Source: Moduliflexus sp964602655 (GTDB lineage Bacteria > Moduliflexota > Moduliflexia > Moduliflexales > Moduliflexaceae). Taken from it: a DNA stretch of 64,000 bases. Shown one piece after another: positions 44,347 to 52,697 of the stretch (positions are counted from its first letter, which is position 1; every line of letters begins with the position of its first letter). Below the pieces are notes generated by a model. It did no database searches and was not told the DNA's origin. It saw nothing but the letters and a program-made list of their open reading frames with translations. The translations under genes and the position numbers were made by a program. Location of the stretch: the NCBI GenBank assembly GCA_964602655.1, contig CAZRSF010000020.1:1-64000 (forward strand), in the 5' to 3' direction.

Positions 44347-45687
44347 ATGAAACACTCCATCGCATCCATGCTGCTATTATGTTGCGCTGTCGTCGGCTTG
44401 ACCGGTTGTTATGCTCAGAGCCAGCTTGCCGTTATGAACGATGTGCAGGCGGCGGTGCAGAACGACGATTATAACCAGGCCGAAGCCCTGATGAAAGAAA
44501 AAGAGGATTTGCAACAGGAGCGGAATGATGTGTTGTATTTCCTTGAAATGGGGCTGATTACCCATTTAGGCGCGAAATATGCCGACAGTAATTCCTGGTT
44601 CGAGCAGGCGGCGCAGCGGATGGAGGCATTGGATGTGATCAGCGTCTCAGGCACGGCGGCGGAGTGGATTCTGACGGAACAACTTCAGCCCTATCGCGGT
44701 GAAGATTTCGAGCGCGTGCTGGTGCATTATTACATGGCGCTCAATTACGTCATGTTAGGGCAGCTTCAGGATGCCCTGGTCGAATGCCGCCGGGTCAACA
44801 CGCTGTTGCAGCAATTCAATAATCGCTACGAACAAAAAAATGTCTATAAAACCGATGCGTTTGCGCTGTATCTCTCTGGCCTGATTTATGATGCGATGGG
44901 AGAACTCAACGAGGCGTTCGTGGATTATCGCAATGCGTATGACACGTATGCAGGGGATTATACGACGTATTACGGAACGTCTGCGCCCAAAGGACTTCAG
45001 GAAAATCTGCTCCGCGCTGCGTCTGCGTTAGGGTTTAGCGACGTTGTCGAGCGCTATCGTTCCTCTGTCGAAAGTTGGCCGGAACAATCGGTCTATCGTC
45101 AATCCGCGCGGTTGGTCGTGATCTGGGAAAATGGTCTGATTCCGTACAAAGTCGCCAAAGATTTTCGTCTGGATGAGGATGACGACGTGGTTGAATGGAA
45201 TGAGGAGGAGGACGATGAGGATGACGAGTGTTATCTCAAATTTTCTTTCGCTGAATTCGCGCCGCGCCTCAATCTATTTGCCCGCGCCAGTGTCTCTGCC
45301 GGAGGCGTCACGCGCCATCTTGAATTAGCCGAAGACGTGTCCCGGATCGCGCAGAAAAATCTTGAAGATCGGCGTCTTCGCGCCATCGCGCAAGCGATCT
45401 CGCGGAATCTGCTGAAATGCGCGGCGCAGGCAAGCATCAGCGAGGATCATTGGTTCTGGCAATGGCTGTTTATCGGGTTGACAGAATTGACGGAAGGCGC
45501 AGACGTGCGGCACTGGTTTCTGCTGCCCGCCGATATTCATATCACGCAGCTTGTGCTTCCACCCGGAACGACGGATGTGGAGATCGCCTATTTCGACGCC
45601 GCTGGCGCGCCGCTCAAACAGGCGCGTGTCGAGCAGGTTGATTTACAGGCGGGGCAAACAAAATTTATCATCCAGCGAACGTTTTGA
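44347..45687 (+). CDS. COG3014-type lipoprotein with TPR-like repeats
   Basis: The 446-residue lipoprotein (lipobox LTGC, Cys21) has helical TPR-like pairs, for example HYYMALNYVMLGQLQDALVE and YLSGLIYDAMGELNEAFVDY. This is the COG3014 layout found next to LpoB. Around residues 278-298 it carries an acidic run (DEDDDVVEWNEEEDDEDDE) that looks like a species-specific insertion and could bind Ca2+ or a basic partner. The C-terminal 70 residues are beta-rich. The exact role is unknown. The link to LpoB suggests cell-wall synthesis or outer-membrane anchoring. A strong palindrome follows the stop. Confidence 0.82.
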   Translation: MKHSIASMLLLCCAVVGLTGCYAQSQLAVMNDVQAAVQNDDYNQAEALMKEKEDLQQERNDVLYFLEMGLITHLGAKYADSNSWFEQAAQRMEALDVISVSGTAAEWILTEQLQPYRGEDFERVLVHYYMALNYVMLGQLQDALVECRRVNTLLQQFNNRYEQKNVYKTDAFALYLSGLIYDAMGELNEAFVDYRNAYDTYAGDYTTYYGTSAPKGLQENLLRAASALGFSDVVERYRSSVESWPEQSVYRQSARLVVIWENGLIPYKVAKDFRLDEDDDVVEWNEEEDDEDDECYLKFSFAEFAPRLNLFARASVSAGGVTRHLELAEDVSRIAQKNLEDRRLRAIAQAISRNLLKCAAQASISEDHWFWQWLFIGLTELTEGADVRHWFLLPADIHITQLVLPPGTTDVEIAYFDAAGAPLKQARVEQVDLQAGQTKFIIQRTF

Positions 45688-45692
45688 TGATT

Positions 45693-45725
45693 AGCTGTCA
45701 GACACGTTTAACGTGTCTGACAGCT
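45693..45725. repeat. Perfect palindrome of the CTGTCAGACACGT family, overlapping the Nudix stop
   Basis: AGCTGTCAGACACGTT (45693-45708) and its exact complement (45710-45725). It lies between convergent genes and encodes the last residues and TAA stop of the Nudix protein. Confidence 0.92.
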
Positions 45726-46265
45726 TACACGATTCAGCCAATGTTGTGCCAAAAAAATGGTGGAAATCGAATTACCGACGCAGATGCTGCCATTGAGAAT
45801 CAGCGATGGCAGATGGTCGAACGGGACAAGTTCGACATGGATATGTTCGTTCGGATCGAGCGATTGATCCTGTCGCTTCACCGCATTCGGCGCGAGAAAG
45901 AGAAAATCGGTATTCGTGTCTTTGGTGGGGTTGTCATGCACCTGACCGAGCAGATGAAATTCGTCAGCCGCGTACCCGGTTTCTTCTAGCAATTCCCGCA
46001 TGGCGGCGTGTTGCGGGGTTTCACCATTGTCTATGAATCCGCCGGGAAGCTCTAACAGGATTCTCTGTACGCCGTGTTTATACTGCCGCACTAACGGCAC
46101 ATTGCCCTCAGCCGTCAGCGCCAAAATCAATACCACATTCGACCGCACCGACACAAAATAATCGTCCACCACGCGCCCGTTCGCTAATTGCACGCAATCC
46201 TGCCGCAGCGTGTACCAGCGATGCGAAAACACCGTTTCGGATTTCAAAATTTTCCAGGCGTCCAT
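45708..46265 (-). CDS. Nudix hydrolase, ADP-ribose pyrophosphatase-like
   Basis: The 185-residue protein has the Nudix box GGFIDNGETPQHAAMRELLE followed by ETGY, with the catalytic REXXEE glutamates. The flanking sequence VPLVRQYKHGVQRILLELPGG is typical of ADP-sugar pyrophosphatases. It would cleave ADP-ribose or a related nucleotide sugar to nucleoside monophosphate in the cytoplasm. The last residues (SCQTR) come from the palindrome at 45693-45725, replacing whatever end the ancestral gene had. Substrate specificity cannot be read from sequence alone. Confidence 0.92.
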   Translation of the reverse strand: MDAWKILKSETVFSHRWYTLRQDCVQLANGRVVDDYFVSVRSNVVLILALTAEGNVPLVRQYKHGVQRILLELPGGFIDNGETPQHAAMRELLEETGYAADEFHLLGQVHDNPTKDTNTDFLFLAPNAVKRQDQSLDPNEHIHVELVPFDHLPSLILNGSICVGNSISTIFLAQHWLNRVSCQTR

Positions 46266-46275
46266 GATAGATCAA

Positions 46276-46308
46276 AGGTGTCAGACACGTTCAACGTGCC
46301 TGACACCT
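46276..46308. repeat. Palindrome of the CTGTCAGACACGT family
   Basis: AGGTGTCAGACACGTT (46276-46291) pairs with AACGTGCCTGACACCT (46293-46308) with one G-T pair. It separates the response regulator stop from the Nudix start. Confidence 0.88.
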
Positions 46309-46312
46309 GCGT

Positions 46313-46711
46313 TTATTCTGTGTCTCCAAGCCCGGAAAGCAGGGTTTCGATCAGTTCGTTTTCCGCCCAGGGTTTATGCAGACAGCGATGCAGATTCGCA
46401 AGCTGTTCGGTGCGTTCGACCGCTTCCCGGTCGGCCTGGCCGGTCAGCATGACTTTGATAATATCGGGATATTTGCGATGCACCTGAATCAGTAATTCAT
46501 CCCCTTTCATATTCGGCATCAGCCAGTCTGACACAATAATCAGGATTCTGACGCCATCGTTATGTAATTCTTCGATCACTTCCCAGGCTTCATCGCCGCT
46601 CTGGGCAAATTCATATTGGTAACGATCCCCAAAATGCTTTTTCATCTGCGCTTTGAGGCTATGTAAAATCATTTTTTCGTCATCCACGCACAAAATCGCT
46701 TTTTTTACCAT
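46313..46711 (-). CDS. Single-domain response regulator
   Basis: This 132-residue receiver has the acidic pair at CVDDE, the phospho-acceptor in IVSDWLMPNMKG, the Thr in VMLTGQAD and the Lys in LHKPWAENEL. The sequence resembles receivers of RpfG-type proteins and the first receiver of the kinase at 47889-50324. There is no output domain, so it may relay phosphate or act by binding. Its ATG overlaps the end of the upstream kinase gene by seven bases, so translation is probably coupled. Confidence 0.93.
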   Translation of the reverse strand: MVKKAILCVDDEKMILHSLKAQMKKHFGDRYQYEFAQSGDEAWEVIEELHNDGVRILIIVSDWLMPNMKGDELLIQVHRKYPDIIKVMLTGQADREAVERTEQLANLHRCLHKPWAENELIETLLSGLGDTE

Positions 46712-47901
46712 ATGTAGTTATTTTTCTCCTCGCCTTCCGGCCCTGCGACTGGGAGTGTGAAATGAAAGATACTCCCTTTGCCGTTGCCACATTCTCCCCA
46801 TATCTGTCCACCATTTTTTTCAATTAACTCTTTGCAGAGAATCAATCCTAAGCCCGTTCCACGTTCTCCGGCGGTTCCCGTCCGTTGAAATTTTTCGTCT
46901 ATGCGAAATAACTTTGCCAATTCTTCCGACGTAATGCCGATGCCCGTGTCGGCGACAGAAAGCCGCATCAAACCAGAGTCCACCTGACCGGAAATCGTGA
47001 CTGTTCCGCCGGAAGGCGTGAATTTGAGCGCATTGGAAATCAGATTCCGCACCACCGTATTCACCATATCCACATCGCCATACGCCCACAGTGATTCGTC
47101 AAGCGTATGCCGTACCGTAATCCCTTTCTGTTGGCTGACCGCAGCAAACAACGACAGATTGCGCACGACGAATGTCCGCAAGTCTATGCGCTGCGGATAA
47201 TATTCCATCGCCTGGCGCTGCAATCGCGACCAGGCGAGGAGATTTTCGAGCAACTCGAATAATTTTTCGGTGCTCTCCTTCAGTTGCACGACATTACGCC
47301 GAATATCGTCTTTTTCGACCACGTCAATATCATCTAAAATCAGTTCGGTTACGCCGATCAATCCGGCAAACGGGCTGCGTAAATCATGCGCGATAATCGA
47401 AAAAAATTTATCCTTATTGGCGTTTGACAGGCGTAACGCCTCATTCAGTTCCTGTAAATTGACATTCTGTTTCTGAACGAGTTCATTTTTTTGACGCAGT
47501 TGCTTCTGAAGATGTTGAACGAGAAGATGCGCTTTCACGCGAGCAATCACTTCTTCGTGTTGTAATGGCTTAGTAATATAATCCACGCCGCCGGCATGAA
47601 ATCCCTGTAATTTATCAGACGTTTCCGCCAATGCGGTCATGAAAATCACAGGAACCTCATTCGTTTTCGTTGACTGTTTCAGGCGGCGGCAGGTTTCGAA
47701 TCCGTCAATTCCGGGCATCATGACATCTAACAGGATGAGATCGGGGATAAAATCTTCAGCCAATTCAATCGCTTTCTCGCCATTCATCGCCACGCGAATT
47801 CCACATCCGAGGTTCTTGAGATAGGTCGTCAAGACCTTGAGATTTTCAGGATGATCGTCCACGACTAAAATAGTGCTTTCTGTAAAAATCAATGTTTCCA
47901 T
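46705..47901 (-). CDS. REC-histidine kinase
   Basis: This 398-residue soluble protein has a receiver (DLILLDVMMPGIDG, Lys in ITKPL), a coiled coil (HLQKQLRQKNELVQKQN) and HisKA with FFSIIAHDLRSP. The HATPase shows LISNALKF, DTGIGIT and GTGLGLILC. The kinase motif AHDLRSP belongs to the KinE/CusS-like class rather than SHELRTP. It overlaps the upstream gene by 13 bases and the downstream receiver gene by seven, marking a tight three-gene operon. A GGAAGGGG ribosome site lies inside the upstream gene. Confidence 0.93.
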   Translation of the reverse strand: METLIFTESTILVVDDHPENLKVLTTYLKNLGCGIRVAMNGEKAIELAEDFIPDLILLDVMMPGIDGFETCRRLKQSTKTNEVPVIFMTALAETSDKLQGFHAGGVDYITKPLQHEEVIARVKAHLLVQHLQKQLRQKNELVQKQNVNLQELNEALRLSNANKDKFFSIIAHDLRSPFAGLIGVTELILDDIDVVEKDDIRRNVVQLKESTEKLFELLENLLAWSRLQRQAMEYYPQRIDLRTFVVRNLSLFAAVSQQKGITVRHTLDESLWAYGDVDMVNTVVRNLISNALKFTPSGGTVTISGQVDSGLMRLSVADTGIGITSEELAKLFRIDEKFQRTGTAGERGTGLGLILCKELIEKNGGQIWGECGNGKGSIFHFTLPVAGPEGEEKNNYIW

Positions 47902-50324
47902 GTCCCCTTCCTTTCTAAGCCGGGTGAAAGAAACTGAAGAATCTGTTCGAACTCGAAATGTTGCAAAAATTGTTCGATCTGCTCAATGAAAGGCATGAAA
48001 GAGATATTCTGATGCTTCAGAGCGGCAAGCAGCGTTTCAATGCCGGTCAAATCGCCGGAAGACGCCGCTGCGCGTAATTGTTCGAGTTCCTTCTGCGAAG
48101 GAAATTGAATGACCGTCAGCGCTGAAGGGGGCGGGACGACAGCATCATATTGCCATTCGATATGCAAATGCCGTTGCAAACAGTTCAGCAGCGTATCGAA
48201 TTGTACCGGTTTGGCAAGAAAATCATTGCCGCCTGCGGCAACGGCTTCTTCGCGATTTTGTTCGAAGACGCTGGCAGACACCACAACAATGATCGTATGC
48301 CTCAATTCGGACATATTGCGGATGTGATGAATGAATTCGAACCCATCCATAATCGGCATGATAATATCAAGAAAAATCACGTCAGGCTTCATCATTTGGG
48401 CGAGATGCAGCGCGTCAAACCCGTTATCCGCTTCACTCACTTCGAAATGAAGCGAACGCAGCATCGTTGTGAGCACGTCACGATTGGCTTTTTGATCGTC
48501 TGCGACTAAAATACGAAACGGCGCGCGCTCAAGACCAACCGGCAAGCGGAATCCGCTGACGCGCCGAAATTCCGACGTCAGCGGTGAAACGGTCTCTTTC
48601 ACGGCGTCTTGTGAGAGTGGCACGGTTAATTCGAACCAGAAACGGCTGCCTTCGCCGACAAGGCTATGTACCTGAATTTCACTCCCCATCAGATGTATTA
48701 AGCGTTGACTGATTGTGAGGCCGAGTCCCGTGCCTTCGCCGCGCAAGAGGCGGTTGCCAGCCTGATGAAACGGAAGAAATATCTGCTGGAGTTGGTCTGA
48801 CGCGATGCCGATTCCCGTGTCTTCGACTTCGAAACACAGCCGTACCATCGCCTTTTGGCTGGCGTGTTGCGAAACGAGTGTTGTTGTATGAGGAATGGTG
48901 AAGACGCGCAAGGCCACCCACCCGGATTCCGTGAATTTAATGGCATTGCCAAGCAGATTGAGCAACACTTGCCTCAGCCGCCGTTCATCCGCGATTACGA
49001 TATGCGAAAGCGGCAGACGCAGATCGTAGCGAAACTCGATCCCTTTGCTCTGCGCTTTCATCTGCATCATTTTCACGAATGTGTTCAAAAATTCCGACAG
49101 ATTCACAGGACATAGTTCTAATTCCAGGCGTTCCGCCTCGATTTTGGAGAGGTCTAAAATATCGTTGATCATCAGCAGCAAATGCTGACCGCTGCGATGA
49201 ATCGTGTCAATCTGCGCGCCATAGTGATGCATTAAGGCGTGATCGCGCTGGAAAATTTGGGCATATCCTAAAATCGCATTCAGCGGCGTCCGTAGTTCGT
49301 GGCTCATGTTGGCAAGGAATTCGCTTTTGGCTCGGTTCGCGCTTTCCGCCGCTTCTTTGGCGCGGGAAAGCTCTTCTTCCGTATGTTTGCGATCCGTGCT
49401 GTCATGCATGATAACCAGCAGATGGCGGCGATCATGATATTCTACCAGCGTGCCGCGCATATTCGCATAAAACGGCGTGCCGTCTTCGCGGACATTCAAG
49501 AGTTCGGCCTGAGCAAAGCCTTCTGTCTGCGCATCCGACACAAATGCATTCACGCAATCCGCATGAGACGGATGAATCAACCGATGCAGGCGAAGATGCA
49601 GCAACGCCTCCTTCGAATAGCCATACATCACGATAGTCTGCGGATTCACATCCACGAGTTCGCCGGACAGATTCGTGACAATCAGTGCGTCTGCGGAAGC
49701 GTCGAAGAGCGCCTCAAGATTTTTTTTGGCCGTTTGCAAGGCGTGTTCCGCCTGTTTCCGCTCCGCGATTTCCTGCGTCAGATGACGGTTCGCCTCTTCA
49801 AGCGTGGCGACGGTCTGATGTAACTCTTGCGTTCGCTCGGAAACGTTCTGTTCGAGCGTTTTGGCATAATCTTGCAACAGTTGATTCAAATGTTCTAACT
49901 GCTCATTTTTGTGGAGAATCGCGAATTCCTGACGATAGCTGCGAAGCGCTTCTTTCACGGTGAGAATCAGATCGTGTTTCTGCCAGGGTTTTGCAATAAA
50001 TCGGTATAAATTGGCCGCGTTCACGGCTTGCGCGATGCCGTCCGCGCTGATTTGTCCGGTAAGCAGAATATTTCGGGTTGAGGGAGAACGATGATGAATT
50101 TCCTGCAACAGCGCCGCGCCAGTGCCATCGGGCAGCATGTAATCGGAAATCGCCACAGGCAGCGCCGCGCCATCCTCCAGCGTCGTAGTCACGACGTTCA
50201 GGGCGTCATTCTGATTATGCGCAATTTCGACCTCGCAGAATGCGCCGAATGCGTCATGTAATTCTCGTTTGAGTGTGTTGAGAATGATGTCCTCATCATC
50301 AATACAGAGAATGACAGCTTTCAT
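47889..50324 (-). CDS. Hybrid histidine kinase REC-PAS-HisKA-HATPase-REC
   Basis: The 811-residue soluble protein has an N-terminal receiver (about 3-125, AISDYMLPDGTG) and a coiled coil. A PAS domain (about 205-320) and HisKA (FLANMSHELRTP) follow. The HATPase shows LLGNAIKF, DTGIGIA and GTGLGLTI. A second receiver (about 620-740) carries IFLDIIMPIMDG. About 75 residues after it may form a helical HPt-like bundle, but no HPt histidine motif is clear. It is the first gene of the second signalling operon. No ribosome site stronger than GGGACGT precedes the ATG. Confidence 0.93.
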   Translation of the reverse strand: MKAVILCIDDEDIILNTLKRELHDAFGAFCEVEIAHNQNDALNVVTTTLEDGAALPVAISDYMLPDGTGAALLQEIHHRSPSTRNILLTGQISADGIAQAVNAANLYRFIAKPWQKHDLILTVKEALRSYRQEFAILHKNEQLEHLNQLLQDYAKTLEQNVSERTQELHQTVATLEEANRHLTQEIAERKQAEHALQTAKKNLEALFDASADALIVTNLSGELVDVNPQTIVMYGYSKEALLHLRLHRLIHPSHADCVNAFVSDAQTEGFAQAELLNVREDGTPFYANMRGTLVEYHDRRHLLVIMHDSTDRKHTEEELSRAKEAAESANRAKSEFLANMSHELRTPLNAILGYAQIFQRDHALMHHYGAQIDTIHRSGQHLLLMINDILDLSKIEAERLELELCPVNLSEFLNTFVKMMQMKAQSKGIEFRYDLRLPLSHIVIADERRLRQVLLNLLGNAIKFTESGWVALRVFTIPHTTTLVSQHASQKAMVRLCFEVEDTGIGIASDQLQQIFLPFHQAGNRLLRGEGTGLGLTISQRLIHLMGSEIQVHSLVGEGSRFWFELTVPLSQDAVKETVSPLTSEFRRVSGFRLPVGLERAPFRILVADDQKANRDVLTTMLRSLHFEVSEADNGFDALHLAQMMKPDVIFLDIIMPIMDGFEFIHHIRNMSELRHTIIVVVSASVFEQNREEAVAAGGNDFLAKPVQFDTLLNCLQRHLHIEWQYDAVVPPPSALTVIQFPSQKELEQLRAAASSGDLTGIETLLAALKHQNISFMPFIEQIEQFLQHFEFEQILQFLSPGLERKGTWKH

Positions 50325-50627
50325 GATACGTCCCTCAAATCGTCTCTTGCGTCATCAACCTGACAACCACGCCGACTACCGTCTCTATATGCTATACATG
50401 TCGCCGCCAAATCTGTCAATTGTTTTGGTGAAAAATCTCAACAGAGAAATGCCGTAATCTTTTGTTGACTTTTTTATGGAGAACGACAAAGATGCGTGTA
50501 AGAAAGGATGAAGAAGGCGTATCCTTTCTTATTGGCATCGCAGGGCGAAACAGTTTATTTCGCTATCGTTGAAACGTAGGAGAGCGAGTCAGTAATGTGT
50601 CATGACACAAAACGTCGTCAGCAGGAA

Positions 50628-50660
50628 AGCTGTCAGACACCTTCAAGGTGTCTGACAGCT
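50628..50660. repeat. Perfect palindrome of the CTGTCAGACACGT family
   Basis: AGCTGTCAGACACCTT (50628-50643) and its exact complement (50645-50660). This copy lies upstream of mutM. Confidence 0.9.
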
Positions 50661-50706
50661 ATAGCAAGCCTCAATGAATTGTACAGCATTGATTGAGGCT
50701 TGCTAT
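50661..50706. repeat. Inverted repeat with 15-bp arms
   Basis: ATAGCAAGCCTCAAT (50661-50675) is exactly complementary to 50692-50706, with a 16-base loop. It directly abuts the preceding palindrome. It would lie about 70 bases before mutM and could be a leader structure or a terminator. Confidence 0.85.
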
Positions 50707-50775
50707 CTGTCTATACTCCGTGTCGTAATTTCGTCGCACAACATGATTTTCAAAACGATCTGAAGGAGTTGTTCC

Positions 50776-51642
50776 ATGCCGGAATTACCGGAAGTGCAAA
50801 CCGTTGTGAACGATCTGCTCGCTGCCGGAATCGTCGGTGCGACGATTATCCGCGCCGACGTATTCTGGCCGCGCAGCGTCGCCATGCCATCGGCGGAAGA
50901 ATTCAGCCGACGGCTTGCCGGGCAGACCATCGCTCACATCTGGCGCAGAGCCAAGTATATTGTCGTAGATTTCGCTGAAGGCGAACATCTGCTGGTGCAT
51001 CTCCGCATGTCAGGCCGCATTCATCTCGCCGATCCTGCCGAACCACGCGCGAAACACGAACATATCGTGCTTGATCTGAATGGCGGCAGGCAGCTTCGCT
51101 TTCACGATCCGCGCAAATTCGGGCGCATGTATCTTGTGCGGAACGTGGACGACGTGGTCGGCAAATTAGGGCCGGAGCCGCTCTCCGGCGAATTTACTGC
51201 TGTCGTGCTCTTTGCGCGGCTGCATGAACATCAGCGCATGTTGAAACCGCTGCTGCTCGACCAGATGTTTCTCGCGGGCTTGGGCAATATTTACGTGGAT
51301 GAAGCGCTTTGGGAAGCGAAATTGCATCCGCGTCGCCTTTCTGCGACCGTTTCGCTGCAAGAAGTTCACGCGTTGCATTCAGCGATTCAGCATGTACTGC
51401 GGCGCGGGATCGAATACGGCGGCACGACCTTAGGCAACGGCAAAGCAAACTTTTATTCGATTGATAAACAGCAAGGACGGCATCGCGAAGCCTTACAGGT
51501 GTTTCGTCGTACAGACGAACCCTGCCCCCGATGCAATACGCTGATTGAGCGCCTGATTGTCGGTCAGCGCAGTACGCATATTTGCCCCACATGTCAAGCA
51601 CTTGCGCCTGGTGAGACCGCGTGTGAACATTGCAGAGAATGA
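50776..51642 (+). CDS. mutM: Formamidopyrimidine-DNA glycosylase (MutM/Fpg)
   Basis: This 288-residue base-excision repair enzyme removes oxidised purines such as 8-oxoguanine. It begins MPELPEVQTVV, with the catalytic P2 and E3. It has the helix-two-turn-helix region (LDQMFLAGLGNIYVDEALW) and the zinc finger CPRCNTLIERLIVGQRSTHI followed by CPTCQ. A further ten residues with CEHC follow the finger, which is unusual. AAGGAG precedes the ATG. It is followed by the phosphate operon in the same direction, probably as an independent unit. Confidence 0.96.
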   Translation: MPELPEVQTVVNDLLAAGIVGATIIRADVFWPRSVAMPSAEEFSRRLAGQTIAHIWRRAKYIVVDFAEGEHLLVHLRMSGRIHLADPAEPRAKHEHIVLDLNGGRQLRFHDPRKFGRMYLVRNVDDVVGKLGPEPLSGEFTAVVLFARLHEHQRMLKPLLLDQMFLAGLGNIYVDEALWEAKLHPRRLSATVSLQEVHALHSAIQHVLRRGIEYGGTTLGNGKANFYSIDKQQGRHREALQVFRRTDEPCPRCNTLIERLIVGQRSTHICPTCQALAPGETACEHCRE

Positions 51643-51810
51643 CGGCGGCGTCTCGCAGCATATTGCGCAACATGAGTGAGAATCACAAAAAAATACTTGA
51701 CAACCCTCCTTCTGCGTCCGCTTTCTGACTTAAAGAAGACGTTCGAGCATTGGTCTTCTTGCGGCCAATCAATCCGTATCATCCCTTGTATGCAAACGCG
51801 GCGGTATATC

Positions 51811-52692
51811 ATGAAACAGGCAAGAATCAGTGCGTTCATTCTCATCTTTTGCATCGCAGCCAGCTGCCGAAACGCGGATGCGCGTAACGTGCTTCAGAAT
51901 AAAGGTTCGGATACGCTTGTCAATGTGGCGCAAGCCTGGGCGGAAGAATATCAGAAGGTCAAGCCCGAAGTGGCGGTTGCTGTGTCCGGCGGCGGCTCAG
52001 GCACAGGCATCGCGGCGTTGATCAACGGCACGGTGGATATTGCCAACAGCAGCCGCGAAATGGAAGACAAAGAGCTTGAAGAAGCCAGAGCCAACGGCAT
52101 CAATCCGGTAGAACATATCGTCGGTTACGACGCGCTGGCCGTGTATCTGCACAAAAAGAATCCCATCTCCTCATTCAGTCTCGATCAATTGAAGGACATC
52201 TATGGCCGTAACGGTACGGCGAAAAAATGGACGGATTTGGGCGTTGACGTGCCGGGATGCCGGAAGCAGCAGATTGTTCTGGTCGGACGGCAGAATAATT
52301 CCGGCACGTATATGTATTTTCATGAAGCGGTGTTAGGAAAAACAGAAAAGTACACGTTGGGCACGTTAGATATGAACGGCTCGAAAGATGTGGTAGATTT
52401 GGTGGAAAAAACCCCTTGCGCAATCGGATACAGCGGTATCGCGTATTCGACCGAACACGTCAAAGTGGCGTGCGTCATGAAAGACGGGGGCGAGTGCGTT
52501 CATCCCACGTTAGAAAATACGTTAAGCCGCAATTACCCGATTTCGCGCCCATTGTTCATGTACACGAACGGCGAGGCGTCCGGGGCGATCAAAGAGTATT
52601 TGGATTGGATTTTGAGCGATGAAGGACAATGTATTATTGCGCATATCGGCTACGCCCCTGTGCGTCATGTTCAGTGCGAGGAGAAGGAGTAA
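51811..52692 (+). CDS. pstS: Phosphate ABC transporter substrate-binding lipoprotein PstS
   Basis: The 293-residue periplasmic phosphate binder has a signal ending in IAASC (probable lipid anchor). GSDTLVNVAQAWAEEY and the phosphate-binding loop SGGGSGTGIAALINGTVDI follow, with ANSSR, later RQNNSGTYMYF and IGYSGIAY. The frame opens 45 codons earlier, but the ATG at 51811 gives the signal peptide. TTGACA at 51697 has no convincing -10. No Pho box was recognised. It is the first gene of pstS-phoU-pstC-pstA-pstB1-pstB2. Confidence 0.94.
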   Translation: MKQARISAFILIFCIAASCRNADARNVLQNKGSDTLVNVAQAWAEEYQKVKPEVAVAVSGGGSGTGIAALINGTVDIANSSREMEDKELEEARANGINPVEHIVGYDALAVYLHKKNPISSFSLDQLKDIYGRNGTAKKWTDLGVDVPGCRKQQIVLVGRQNNSGTYMYFHEAVLGKTEKYTLGTLDMNGSKDVVDLVEKTPCAIGYSGIAYSTEHVKVACVMKDGGECVHPTLENTLSRNYPISRPLFMYTNGEASGAIKEYLDWILSDEGQCIIAHIGYAPVRHVQCEEKE

Positions 52693-52697
52693 ACAAC

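Larger units (their letters stand above)
50325..50775. other. Divergent intergenic region rich in hairpins, upstream of mutM
   Basis: No gene was seen. Several stems occur: AAGAAAGGAT (50500-50509) with ATCCTTTCTT (50521-50530), the palindrome at 50628-50660 and the inverted repeat at 50661-50706. The region must hold promoters for the kinase operon and for mutM, but no clear -35/-10 pair was found. Confidence 0.55.

Noticed and set aside
51643..51810. Pho box upstream of pstS
   Set aside because: No pair of CTGTCAT-like repeats was found. The TTGACA at 51697 has no matching -10.
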